This document shows positions 38,923 to 47,696 of a DNA stretch of 64,000 nucleotides, one piece after another (positions within the stretch are counted from its first letter, which is position 1; each line of letters opens with the position of its first letter). The stretch is from positions 27,571 through 91,570 of the forward strand of contig PMHJ01000019.1 in NCBI GenBank assembly GCA_003158175.1, read 5' to 3'. The translations under genes were made by a program, and so were the position numbers. The notes beneath the pieces are model-generated. The model was not told where the DNA came from. It saw only the letters and a program-made list of their open reading frames with translations, and made no database searches. The stretch comes from Candidatus Cybelea septentrionalis. GTDB taxonomy: Bacteria > Vulcanimicrobiota > Vulcanimicrobiia > Vulcanimicrobiales > Vulcanimicrobiaceae.

Positions 38923-39585
38923 TTAGGCAGGGACATCCATGATCATCGGCTGGACCGGAACTTCCAACTGTGGCTCCGTGGCTGCTTGGATCTCGTCGAC
39001 GCTGACGCCGGGAGCCAGTTCGCGCAGGATCAGTCCGTTAGCGCCGACATCCATCATCCCGAGATCGGTAATGATCCGGTTGACGACGCGTCTACCCGTG
39101 AGCGGCAGCGTACAGGTCCGAACGATCTTGTGAACGTTGCCTTTGGCAACGTGTTCCATCATCACGATTACGCGCTTTGCTCCGTGAACGAGATCCATCG
39201 CGCCGCCCATGCCCTTGACCATTTTGCCGGGAATCATCCAGTTTGCGAGATCGCCGTGCTCTGAGACTTGCATCGCTCCGAGGACGGCCAGATCGATGTG
39301 TCCGCCTCGAATCATGCCGAACGACAGCGCCGAATCGAAGAACGATGCGCCCGCAAGCACCGTCACCGTCTCTTTGCCGGCATTGATCAAATCGGCGTCT
39401 TCTTCGCCTTCAAACGGGTACGGGCCCATTCCCAATATGCCGTTCTCGCTCTGCAACGTCACGGTAACGTCCGGCGGCACGTAGTTTGGCACCAGCGTCG
39501 GTAGCCCGATCCCGAGATTGACGTACTGTCCGTCGCGCAACTCCCGTGCGACGCGGGCGGCGAGTTGCGTTCGCGTTAATGCCAT
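38923..39585 (-). CDS. scoB: 3-oxoacid CoA-transferase subunit B
   Basis: 220 aa with GAGG before the [16 protein letters not shown] and [10 protein letters not shown], where the Glu forms the CoA thioester; [11 protein letters not shown] near 130. It pairs with subunit A 30 bp upstream and moves CoA between succinyl-CoA (or acetyl-CoA) and a 3-oxoacid. The exact acid is not decided. Confidence 0.92.
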   Translation of the reverse strand: MALTRTQLAARVARELRDGQYVNLGIGLPTLVPNYVPPDVTVTLQSENGILGMGPYPFEGEEDADLINAGKETVTVLAGASFFDSALSFGMIRGGHIDLAVLGAMQVSEHGDLANWMIPGKMVKGMGGAMDLVHGAKRVIVMMEHVAKGNVHKIVRTCTLPLTGRRVVNRIITDLGMMDVGANGLILRELAPGVSVDEIQAATEPQLEVPVQPMIMDVPA

Positions 39586-39598
39586 AGTTTTTCCTCAG

Positions 39599-39623
39599 TC
39601 ATCCTTCGACACGCTCAGGATGA
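39599..39623. repeat. Hairpin repeat copy 9, between scoA and scoB
   Basis: TCATCCT-N11-AGGATGA inserted between two subunit genes of one enzyme. Its right arm supplies the scoA stop codon. Confidence 0.85.
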
Positions 39624-40376
39624 CACCGAGAGTTTTCTCGTCGTGACGCGTTCGGTGCGCTTGCCTTGCGGTCCCACGTGTACGATGCGCTGCACGAACA
39701 CGCCGGGAAGATGCACGTTCTCCGGATCGATCGCCCCCGGCTCGACGAGCTCCTCCACTTCGGCGATCGTGATCTTCCCCGCCATCGCGCACAGCGGGTT
39801 GAAGTTGCGCGTCGCCTTGTGAAAGACGAGGTTACCGCAACGATCGCCGATCGACGCGCGAACCAGCGCGTAATCGCAGACGATTCCCGTTTCCATCACG
39901 TACTCGCGTCCGTTAAAGACGCGCGTCTCTTTCTTTGGCGAAGCGACCGCTACGCTGCCGTCGGCACGATAGCGCCAGGGCAAGCCACCGTCGGCGACGA
40001 GCGTGCCGTCCCCAGCAGGCGTGTAAAAGGCCGGAATGCCGCAGCCGCCCGCACGCAGGCGTTCGGCCAAGGTCCCCTGGGGCACGAGCTCGACTTCGAG
40101 TTCGCCACTGAGGTATTGGCGTTCGAACTCGCGATTTTCACCAACGTACGATCCGGTCGTGCGCGCAATCCGGCGGTTATCCAGCAGGACCCCGAGTCCC
40201 CAGCCGTCGACGCCGCAGTTGTTCGAGACGGTCACGAGACCGGATGCGCCTTGTTCGAGCAATGCCTCGATGAGATTGTGCGGAATCCCGTTGAGCCCAA
40301 ATCCGCCCACCGCGATGGAGCTGCCGCTGGGAATGTCCGCCACCGCCTCGGGGCAGGACGCATAGACCTTCTCCAT
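39615..40376 (-). CDS. scoA: 3-oxoacid CoA-transferase subunit A
   Basis: 253 aa. SIAVGGFGLNGIPHNLIEALLEQG and VSNNCGVDGWGLG mark the A subunit; RASIGDRCGNLVFHKATRNFNP follows. It ends KLSVSS with the last codons and stop from the hairpin repeat. Divergent from an acyl-CoA dehydrogenase, which suggests fatty- or amino-acid breakdown. Confidence 0.92.
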   Translation of the reverse strand: MEKVYASCPEAVADIPSGSSIAVGGFGLNGIPHNLIEALLEQGASGLVTVSNNCGVDGWGLGVLLDNRRIARTTGSYVGENREFERQYLSGELEVELVPQGTLAERLRAGGCGIPAFYTPAGDGTLVADGGLPWRYRADGSVAVASPKKETRVFNGREYVMETGIVCDYALVRASIGDRCGNLVFHKATRNFNPLCAMAGKITIAEVEELVEPGAIDPENVHLPGVFVQRIVHVGPQGKRTERVTTRKLSVSS

Positions 40377-40430
40377 TCCGCCTAATGCGCCGACGGAACG
40401 CGGCCTGCCTCCGTGGAAGATGGTGTGACT

Positions 40431-41594
40431 ATGACAATGGCACCAACCGAAATTGCAAGCAACGATGAAGAGACGATGATTCTGGAGATGGTGCGCGAGC
40501 TGGTCGCTGAAAAGATCGGTCCGCGCGCCGCCGAGATCGATGCTACCGGCGAGTTTCCCTGGGACGTCAAAGAACTCTTCGCGCAGAACGACCTGCTCGG
40601 CATTCCCATTCCGTCAGAGTATGGCGGCCTCGGAGGCACCTTTGTGACGTACGTGAAGGTGGTCGAAGAGATCGCAAAGGCATGCGCATCGAGCGCGCTC
40701 ATCGTCGCCGTGCAGGAGCTGGGCATGCTCCCGATCATGATCGGTGGCGACGAGGAACAGAAGCGGCGCTTTCTTCCGAAGATCGCTTCGGGCGAACATC
40801 TCGTCGCATATGCGCTCACCGAAGTTTCCAGCGGCTCGGACGCGCTGGGCTCGATGAAAACCCGAGCCGTCAAACAGGGCGATAACTACGTGCTCGACGG
40901 TCAGAAAATTTGGATCACCAACGGCAGCGTTGCCGACGTGGTCTGCGTCTTTGCCGTCACCAATCCCGAGGCGGGCTCGCGCGGCGTCTCCGCGTTCGTC
41001 GTCGAGAAGGGGACGCCGGGTTTTTCCGTCGGCAAGCTCGAGAAAAAGATGGGAATTCGCGGATCGCCGACGGTCGAGCTGGTCTTTTCCGATTGCAAAG
41101 TGCCGGCGGCGAATCGTCTCGGCGAAGAAGGCGAAGGCTTTAAGATCGCGATGAAGGTGCTCGACAAATCGCGTCCGGGCATCGCAGCGCAAGCTCTAGG
41201 AATCGCCGCGGGCGCGCTGGAGTACGCGACCGGCTATGCCAAGGAACGCATCGCGTTCGGAAAACCGATCGGTCAACATCAGGGCGTTGGCTTCATGCTC
41301 GCCGATATGAAGACAGAAGTGGAATCGGCACGCTTGATGCTCTACGAGGCCGCGCGCCGTTGCGACGCCGGAGGCCCCGACGTCACGCTCTGGGCGGCGA
41401 TGGCGAAACTCAAATGCGGCGACGTTGCGATGTCGGTCACGACCGATGCGGTTCAAGTGCTCGGCGGCTTCGGATACTCCGTCGATTATCCGGTCGAACG
41501 CATGATGCGCGACGCGAAAATAACGCAGATCTACGAAGGCACTCAGCAGATACAGCGCCTTGTGATTTCGCGCAGGCTCGTAGGAAGAGGATAA
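40431..41594 (+). CDS. Acyl-CoA dehydrogenase
   Basis: 387 aa from ATG 40431 with GGAAG upstream; GTG 40413 adds six residues. Family signatures YALTEVSSGSDA, GSPTVELVFSDCKVP and QVLGGFGYSVDYPVERMMRDAKITQIYEGT with the catalytic Glu. FAD enzyme making the 2,3-double bond of an acyl-CoA. Chain-length preference cannot be read. Confidence 0.94.
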   Translation: MTMAPTEIASNDEETMILEMVRELVAEKIGPRAAEIDATGEFPWDVKELFAQNDLLGIPIPSEYGGLGGTFVTYVKVVEEIAKACASSALIVAVQELGMLPIMIGGDEEQKRRFLPKIASGEHLVAYALTEVSSGSDALGSMKTRAVKQGDNYVLDGQKIWITNGSVADVVCVFAVTNPEAGSRGVSAFVVEKGTPGFSVGKLEKKMGIRGSPTVELVFSDCKVPAANRLGEEGEGFKIAMKVLDKSRPGIAAQALGIAAGALEYATGYAKERIAFGKPIGQHQGVGFMLADMKTEVESARLMLYEAARRCDAGGPDVTLWAAMAKLKCGDVAMSVTTDAVQVLGGFGYSVDYPVERMMRDAKITQIYEGTQQIQRLVISRRLVGRG

Positions 41595-41596
41595 TC

Positions 41597-42964
41597 GTGC
41601 GGTTCTTGCTTGCACTGCTTCTCGTCGCAGCGGCGGGATGCGACGTCGCGTCGCCCCCCTCGCAAAGCTCGCGAGCCTTTGAGGCCGCCGCGCCGGCGCT
41701 TCACGCGATGGTCAGCCCGGGCACTTTTACGGACGGCAAGATCAGTCACATCGTGATTATTATTCAGGAGAATCGTACGCCCGACGACCTTTTCCACGGG
41801 TTGAAGGGCGCCGATACGCAGTCGTACGGCACCAACTCAGCGGGGATGCGCATCAACTTAACCCCCGAGCCCTTGACCGCACCGTACGATCTCTCGCACA
41901 CGCATGAGGGGTACGCAGTCGAGAGCGACAGCGGCAAGATGGACGGCTTCAGTCAGGAGCGCGATTCGGATTGCACCGGCAAGCCGCGATGCCCGAAGGC
42001 GGATCTCGCCGCCTACGGTTACGTCCCGCGCAAGGGAGTGGAGCCCTACTTCGACATGGCCCAGCAGTATGCGTTTGCGGATCGCATGTTTGAGACCAAC
42101 GAAGGACCGAGCTTCCCCGCACACCAGTACTTGATCAGCGGCACCTCCACGATCAGCCAAGGCTCTACGCTGCGCGCTGCGGAGAACCCATTCACGGCTA
42201 CCCAAAATTACACCGGCGGCTGTGACTCGCCGAAGGGATCGTTGGCACTGCTCATCGATCAGAACGGCGAAGAGCTTCAGGAAACCTATCCGTGCTACGA
42301 TCGCCCGACGCTGATGGATTTATTAACGACTAAAGGGCTGACGTGGCGCTACTACGAGTGGAAGACTGGCCCCGGTCTGTGGAACGCGCCCGACGCAATC
42401 CTCCATCTCCAAGAAGGATCTCAGTTCTCGACCGAAGTCGTGGCCCCGCCGTCGAAGGTGCTCGCCGATATCTCAGGTGGAACTTTGGCCAGCGTTGTGT
42501 GGGTTACGCCGACGGCAAAAGCCTCCGATCACGCGAATATTACGAACGGCTCGGGGCCCTCCTGGGTTGCCTCGGTCGTTAATGCTATCGGTCAGAGCTC
42601 CTATTGGAACAACACCGCGATCTTCCTAACGTGGGACGACTGGGGAGGCTGGTACGATCACGTCGCGCCGGCGGTCTATAACTCGTACGAACTCGGCTTC
42701 CGCGTTCCAGCGGTCGTGATCTCCGCCTACACGCCGCGCGGTTACGTTTCGCATCGTCAGCACGAGTTCGGCAGCATCTTGAAGTTCGCCGAAAAGACCT
42801 TCGATTTGGGATCGCTCGGCACGACCGACGTTCGTTCCGACGACTTCGCCGACTGCTTCAACTTTAAACGCAGCCCGCGTGCCTTCACGCCGATTGCGGC
42901 GCCGCTCGGGCGCGAGTACTTTTTGAAGGAGCCCCCCGGCAACGAAAGTCCGGACGACGACTAG
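41597..42964 (+). CDS. Phosphoesterase-family lipoprotein (PF04185)
   Basis: 455 aa from GTG 41597 with AGAGG upstream, 2 bp after the dehydrogenase. Signal MRFLLALLLVAAAGC with lipobox. IIIQENRTPDDLFHG is the family's start motif; FPAHQYLISGTS and WDDWGGWYDHV carry metal ligands. Acid phosphatase or phospholipase C type. Paralogue at 58893-60254. Confidence 0.88.
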   Translation: MRFLLALLLVAAAGCDVASPPSQSSRAFEAAAPALHAMVSPGTFTDGKISHIVIIIQENRTPDDLFHGLKGADTQSYGTNSAGMRINLTPEPLTAPYDLSHTHEGYAVESDSGKMDGFSQERDSDCTGKPRCPKADLAAYGYVPRKGVEPYFDMAQQYAFADRMFETNEGPSFPAHQYLISGTSTISQGSTLRAAENPFTATQNYTGGCDSPKGSLALLIDQNGEELQETYPCYDRPTLMDLLTTKGLTWRYYEWKTGPGLWNAPDAILHLQEGSQFSTEVVAPPSKVLADISGGTLASVVWVTPTAKASDHANITNGSGPSWVASVVNAIGQSSYWNNTAIFLTWDDWGGWYDHVAPAVYNSYELGFRVPAVVISAYTPRGYVSHRQHEFGSILKFAEKTFDLGSLGTTDVRSDDFADCFNFKRSPRAFTPIAAPLGREYFLKEPPGNESPDDD

Positions 42965-42971
42965 GGCTGCG

Positions 42972-43652
42972 CTAGGACTGCGCTTTAAGGCGCTTGATAA
43001 TCCGTGGCGTAGGGCAGAGATGGTTGACCGGGCAGCGGTCGCAGAGCGGTGTAGGCGCTTTGCAAATTTGGCGGCCATGCAGAATCAGCCAATGCGACGC
43101 GTCGCCCCACTTGTTTTGCGGCACGAGTTTCGTCACGTCTTCTTCCACTTGGCGCGGCGTCGTGCCGAGGGTCAACCCTAAGCGATGCGAGACGCGAAAG
43201 ACGTGCGTGTCGACCGCGAGCGCCGCTTCGTTGAAGGCCGCGGCCATTACGACGCTGGCGGTCTTTCGGCCGACGCCGGCCAGCGATTCCAGCTCTTCGC
43301 GCTCGTGCGGCACGCGGCCGCCGAACCTTTCGACCAAATCGCGGGCGCAGGCGATGATGTTCTTGGTTTTCATGCGAAAGAATCCGCACGACTTAATGAT
43401 CTTCTCAACGTCGGCCGGTTTCGCGCGTGCCAGCTTCTGCGGGGTCGGATACTTCGCGAAGAGCGCGGGCGTGGCCATGTTGACGCGCGCATCGGTGGTT
43501 TGAGCGGATAATATCACCGCGACGAGCAGCTGAAACTCGTCGTGGTATTCGAGCGCCGTCACCGCATTTGGGTATGTCTGCTCCAGAATCGCCAGCTCAT
43601 CGAGCGCGATCTTACGCGGTACCCTCTTTGTGGGAAACGGAATGCGCGGCAC
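42972..43652 (-). CDS. nth: Endonuclease III
   Basis: 226 aa, GTG start. SAQTTDARVN, helix-hairpin-helix LESLAGVGRKTASVV with catalytic Lys, VDTHVFRVS with catalytic Asp, and a 4Fe-4S set C-x6-C-x2-C-x5-C at the end. Removes oxidised pyrimidines. Six bp after mutY, so oxidised-base repair genes are paired. Confidence 0.95.
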   Translation of the reverse strand: MPRIPFPTKRVPRKIALDELAILEQTYPNAVTALEYHDEFQLLVAVILSAQTTDARVNMATPALFAKYPTPQKLARAKPADVEKIIKSCGFFRMKTKNIIACARDLVERFGGRVPHEREELESLAGVGRKTASVVMAAAFNEAALAVDTHVFRVSHRLGLTLGTTPRQVEEDVTKLVPQNKWGDASHWLILHGRQICKAPTPLCDRCPVNHLCPTPRIIKRLKAQS

Positions 43653-43658
43653 GTCGCA

Positions 43659-44600
43659 TCATTCTCTTAGCGCGACGCACTCTCCGTCGTGCGTGATCAG
43701 GCCGTCTTTTTCCAGCGCCGCCACGAGCTCTCGAAGTTCCTCAACCGTCCGCGCGCAGAAGGCCGGCACCGCGGAATGCAGATCGAGCAGTGAAATGCGC
43801 TCGCCGGGGGGCAGGTCGCGCAGACGGTCGATGATTCGCCCGCGCGCGTAGCGCCGGCTTTGCTCGAACGGTATCGCGTTCTGCGGCGAAGCGCGTTTCG
43901 CACCGGCGATTCGCGCGGATTCGAGGCTCGCGGCGTCGACCGGCGCGGCCGCGCAATCGGCTCGCAGCGGGCAGAGCGGACACTTGGGGGCGCGCGCCGT
44001 ACAGACGGCGGCCCCGAGATCCATCATCGCCGAGCTCCAGTCGTGCGCCCGTCCCGACGGCACGAGCGCTCGTGCGCGTTCGTCCAGCGTCCGCGCGCTG
44101 GCCGCGTTTGGGTGTTCGATCCCGAAAAACAGGCGGTGCACGATTCGGCGGACGTTGGTATCCACAGGCGCATCGTCTTCATTAAATGCAAAGGCCCGAA
44201 TCGCCGCAACCGTATACGGCCCGATGCCCGGCAAGGATCGCAAGGAACCCGGCTCTGAGGGCAGCGCCCCCCGATGGCTCGCCACGACCGCCGCTGCCAA
44301 GCCGTGTAAACGCACGGCGCGCGAGTTATAGCCTAGCCCCTTCCATTCTCGCAGCACCCCAGCGAGCGAGGCCCGCGAGAGCGCCGCGAAATCCGGAAAG
44401 CGTTCAACGAATGCTTCGAACTTCGGCACGACGCGGTCGACTTGCGTTTGGGCCAGCATGAACTCGCTCACGACGGTCCGGTAGGGGCTGCGCTCCGTTC
44501 GCCATGGCAGCGCGGCGCGTCCGTGACTGCGATACCACCGGAGAAGGCTGCGCTGCATGCCCGCGAAACCAGCCGAGCCGCCCCGTCCCGTTCTGACCAT
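43659..44600 (-). CDS. mutY: A/G-specific adenine glycosylase MutY
   Basis: 313 aa from ATG 44600 (ATG 44558 possible; the frame extends further but overlaps lpd). ALPWRTERSPYRTVVSEFMLAQTQV with the catalytic Glu, LPGIGPYTVAAI, PVDTNVRRIV, and C-x6-C-x2-C-x5-C. The C-terminal part is a short winged-helix-like domain and not a MutT-like one, the actinobacterial layout. Removes A opposite 8-oxoG. Confidence 0.9.
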   Translation of the reverse strand: MVRTGRGGSAGFAGMQRSLLRWYRSHGRAALPWRTERSPYRTVVSEFMLAQTQVDRVVPKFEAFVERFPDFAALSRASLAGVLREWKGLGYNSRAVRLHGLAAAVVASHRGALPSEPGSLRSLPGIGPYTVAAIRAFAFNEDDAPVDTNVRRIVHRLFFGIEHPNAASARTLDERARALVPSGRAHDWSSAMMDLGAAVCTARAPKCPLCPLRADCAAAPVDAASLESARIAGAKRASPQNAIPFEQSRRYARGRIIDRLRDLPPGERISLLDLHSAVPAFCARTVEELRELVAALEKDGLITHDGECVALRE

Positions 44601-44660
44601 AGAGCGAGCGGCTTCGCCCTTTTCGTGGGGAACGCTCCCGATTAGGCGAAGCCAACGGCT

Positions 44661-46103
44661 ATGAGCAATGAGCAGCAGTTTGACGTCGTCGTTATTGGCG
44701 CGGGACCAGGCGGCTATCACGTCGCGATTCGGCTCGGCCAGTTGGGCAAGAAGGTTCTCTGCGTCGATCGGGACGAGGTCGGCGGCGTCTGCTTGAACTG
44801 GGGGTGCATCCCGACCAAGGCGCTGCTGCACGTCGGCGAGGTCATCCGTCACATCGAGCGCGCGGACGCAATCGGACTAAAGGTTCCCAAAGCCGAAGTC
44901 CAGCGCGAGAGCGTCGCGAAGTTCAAGAACGAGGTCGTGAGCGCAAACGTCAACGGCGTCAAGACACTCTTCAAAGCCAACGGCGTGGAGTTCATGCGCG
45001 CGGAGGCCTCGTTTAAATCGCCGACGGAGATCGTTGCGAAAAGCGACGGCAGCGAAGTTACCATCAAGGCGCAGAACGTCGTGATCGCAACCGGCTCGAC
45101 CCCCGTGGACGTCAAGGCGTGGCCGCGCGACGGGAAGATCATCATCAACTCTGACGATGCCGTCAAGCTGGAACGGATTCCCGAGAAGCTTTTGGTCATC
45201 GGCGGCGGCGTGATCGGCTTAGAGTTCGCGACCGTCTACGGTCGGCTGGGTGCGGAGGTCTTGGTCGTCGAGATGATGCCGCAGATTCTCACCGGGACGG
45301 ATCTCGAGATCGGCAAGACGCTCGGACGAATTTTAAAGAAGCAAGGCGTCGAGTTCATGCTTAATACGAAGGTCGGGGCGCTCGAGAAGAAGGGCGATAC
45401 CGTGCGGGCAACGCTCAACGGCGAGGGGACCGGCGGCAAAGACGAGGTTCGCGAGTTCGACATGGCGCTCGTGGCCGTCGGCCGCCGGCCGGTCACCGAC
45501 ACGCTCAATCTGAAGGCAGCGGGGCTACAGGTTGACGAGCGCGGCTTTATCCCGACCGATCTTCAGCAACGCACGAAGGTCCCGAACATTTTCGCGATCG
45601 GCGACGTTACCGGCGCGCCGCTGCTCGCGCATCGCGCGATGAAACAGGGCGTCATCGCCGCAGAAGTGATCTCGGGCGACAAGTCCGCAGCCTTCGATCC
45701 GGTCGCCGTGCCCAACTGCGTTTATACCGATCCCGAGGTGGCGACCGTTGGCCTATCCGAAGAGGAGGCCAAAGCAGCCGGTCACGAGGTTCGGATCGGT
45801 AAGTTTCCGCTCGGCGCAAGCGGCCGTGCCAGGACGATGAACGAGTCCGAAGGCATGATCAAGCTCGTTGGCGACGCGAAGAGCGATTTGCTGCTGGGAA
45901 TGCACATCGTCGCACCGCAAGCCGAATCGATGATCGGTGAAGGCGTGATTGCACTCGAGATGGGCGCGACGCTTGAAGATATCGGTCTCTCCGTCCATCC
46001 TCACCCCACCCTGACCGAAGGAATCATGGATGCTGCGGAAGCCTCGCACGGTAAGGCGATCCACATAATCAATCCCAAGCCGAAGGCTCCGGTGAGTGCT
46101 TGA
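44661..46103 (+). CDS. lpdA: Dihydrolipoyl dehydrogenase
   Basis: 480 aa. VIGAGPGGYHVAIR, redox GGVCLNWGCIPTK, second nucleotide site VIGGGVIGLEFA, and the active-site VHPHPTLTEG. E3 of 2-oxoacid dehydrogenase complexes and of glycine cleavage. First of lpd-lipB-lipA, which links lipoate making to its use. Confidence 0.95.
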   Translation: MSNEQQFDVVVIGAGPGGYHVAIRLGQLGKKVLCVDRDEVGGVCLNWGCIPTKALLHVGEVIRHIERADAIGLKVPKAEVQRESVAKFKNEVVSANVNGVKTLFKANGVEFMRAEASFKSPTEIVAKSDGSEVTIKAQNVVIATGSTPVDVKAWPRDGKIIINSDDAVKLERIPEKLLVIGGGVIGLEFATVYGRLGAEVLVVEMMPQILTGTDLEIGKTLGRILKKQGVEFMLNTKVGALEKKGDTVRATLNGEGTGGKDEVREFDMALVAVGRRPVTDTLNLKAAGLQVDERGFIPTDLQQRTKVPNIFAIGDVTGAPLLAHRAMKQGVIAAEVISGDKSAAFDPVAVPNCVYTDPEVATVGLSEEEAKAAGHEVRIGKFPLGASGRARTMNESEGMIKLVGDAKSDLLLGMHIVAPQAESMIGEGVIALEMGATLEDIGLSVHPHPTLTEGIMDAAEASHGKAIHIINPKPKAPVSA

Positions 46104-46768
46104 CCGCTAGCGCGCGGATTTTGGATCTCGGCGTAAGGTCGTATCGCGAAGTGTGGGAGCTTCAGCGGCGGCTGCATGCGGCCGTGCGCGAAGGGCGGGA
46201 GGCCGATACCTGGATCCTCGTCGAGCACGAGCCGGTGATCACCCTCGGCCGGCAAGCCAAGCGCGAAAACCTGTTGCTTTCGAAGGAAGATCTCGCCGCG
46301 CGCGGCGTCGACGTCGTCGAGATCGAGCGGGGTGGCGACGTCACCTATCACGGGCCGGGCCAGCTCGTCGTGTATCCAGTTCGAAGGCTCGAGCGGTTCA
46401 GAGAAGTAGTGCCGCTCGTGAGATCTTTGGAAGGCGCGGTCATCGACTGCTGCGCACGGTTCGGCGTCGACGGCGAGCGCTGGAGCGATCACGCCGGGGT
46501 CTGGGTCGGACGCAATCAAATTTGCGCCATCGGACTCGCGGTTCGACGCATGGTTTCGATGCACGGCATCGCCCTCAACGTCTCGACCATCCTCGACTAC
46601 GATCGCCTCATCAATCCGTGCGGATTGCGGGATCGCGGGATAACGTCGCTTTCGGCGGAGACCGGGCATCGCGTTTCGGTTTCCGAAGCGAAAAGCGTGC
46701 TTCTCGACGAGCTGTCACGCCAGTTTGACGTCACCTTCTCCTGCAATGAAACGGTCGCGGTCGCATGA
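46100..46768 (+). CDS. lipB: Octanoyltransferase LipB, catalytic Lys changed to Gln
   Basis: 222 aa, TTG start overlapping the lpd stop. RGGDVTYHGPGQLVVYP and the Cys of NPCGLRDRGITSL are intact. The Lys expected in the K-I-x-A-I-G block reads Gln (GRNQICAIG, codon CAA). In characterised LipB this Lys is the partner of the catalytic Cys. Either the enzyme is impaired or another residue stands in. Confidence 0.9.
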   Translation: MTASARILDLGVRSYREVWELQRRLHAAVREGREADTWILVEHEPVITLGRQAKRENLLLSKEDLAARGVDVVEIERGGDVTYHGPGQLVVYPVRRLERFREVVPLVRSLEGAVIDCCARFGVDGERWSDHAGVWVGRNQICAIGLAVRRMVSMHGIALNVSTILDYDRLINPCGLRDRGITSLSAETGHRVSVSEAKSVLLDELSRQFDVTFSCNETVAVA

Positions 46769-47643
46769 TCGAGGTCGATCTCTTGTCACCGGGAGTTGCG
46801 AGGAAGCCGGCGTGGTTGCGGGTGTCGTTGCCGAGCGGCGCGGAGTACGAGCGTGTCAAGGCGCGCGTCAATGCGCTATCGCTGCATACGGTATGCAAAG
46901 AGGCGGCCTGTCCGAATATGGCGGAATGCTGGGGCGCTGGAACGGCGACGATCATGATCTTGGGCGATCTCTGCACGCGCGGCTGCCGCTTTTGTAACGT
47001 CAAGACCGGTAATCCGCGCGGAGCAGTCGACTGGCTCGAACCGCTGCGCGTTGCCGAAGCCGTGCGCGACTTGGGCTGGAAGTATCTCGTCGTGACGGCC
47101 GTCGACCGCGACGACCTCCCCGACGGCGGCGCATTGATCTTCGCAAACACCGTGCGAGCGATTCACGAGCGCGTGCCCGGAGCTCGAGTGGAGATTCTTA
47201 GTGGCGACTATCGCGGCGATCTCACCGCGGTCAACATCGTCGTCGACGCGCGGCCCGAAGTCTTCGCGCACAATCTCGAGACCGTACGGCGCCTGACGCC
47301 GCACGTGCGCGACAAGCGGGCAGGCTACGACCAGTCGCTCAAGGTCTTGGCGCACGCCAAAAGCCGCGCTCCGAATCGCTACACCAAGACGTCGCTGATG
47401 CTCGGATTGGGCGAGACCGAAGCCGAGATCGAGACGGCGATGGACGACGCGCGCGCCGCGGGCGTCGACATCTTCACGATGGGCCAATACTTACAGCCCT
47501 CCAAGAAGCACCTGCCGGTCGTCGAGTTCATCACACCCGAAACCTTCAAGAGGCTCGGCGAGGTGGCCGCGCGCAGGGGCTTTCATCTGGTCGTTTCCAG
47601 TCCGCTCTCCCGCAGCTCCTACCACGCCGAACAGGCCTTCTAA
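46765..47643 (+). CDS. lipA: Lipoyl synthase LipA
   Basis: 292 aa, ATGA overlap with lipB. Auxiliary cluster Cys set CKEAACPNMAEC, radical-SAM CTRGCRFC, and the C-terminal SSPLSRSSYHA with the Ser ligand. Inserts two sulfurs in octanoyl chains. Confidence 0.96.
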   Translation: MIEVDLLSPGVARKPAWLRVSLPSGAEYERVKARVNALSLHTVCKEAACPNMAECWGAGTATIMILGDLCTRGCRFCNVKTGNPRGAVDWLEPLRVAEAVRDLGWKYLVVTAVDRDDLPDGGALIFANTVRAIHERVPGARVEILSGDYRGDLTAVNIVVDARPEVFAHNLETVRRLTPHVRDKRAGYDQSLKVLAHAKSRAPNRYTKTSLMLGLGETEAEIETAMDDARAAGVDIFTMGQYLQPSKKHLPVVEFITPETFKRLGEVAARRGFHLVVSSPLSRSSYHAEQAF

Positions 47644-47696
47644 TTCTTCCGAGCCGGCGCAACCGCTGGTAACTTCGCTCGGTTGGAACGGCTAGC

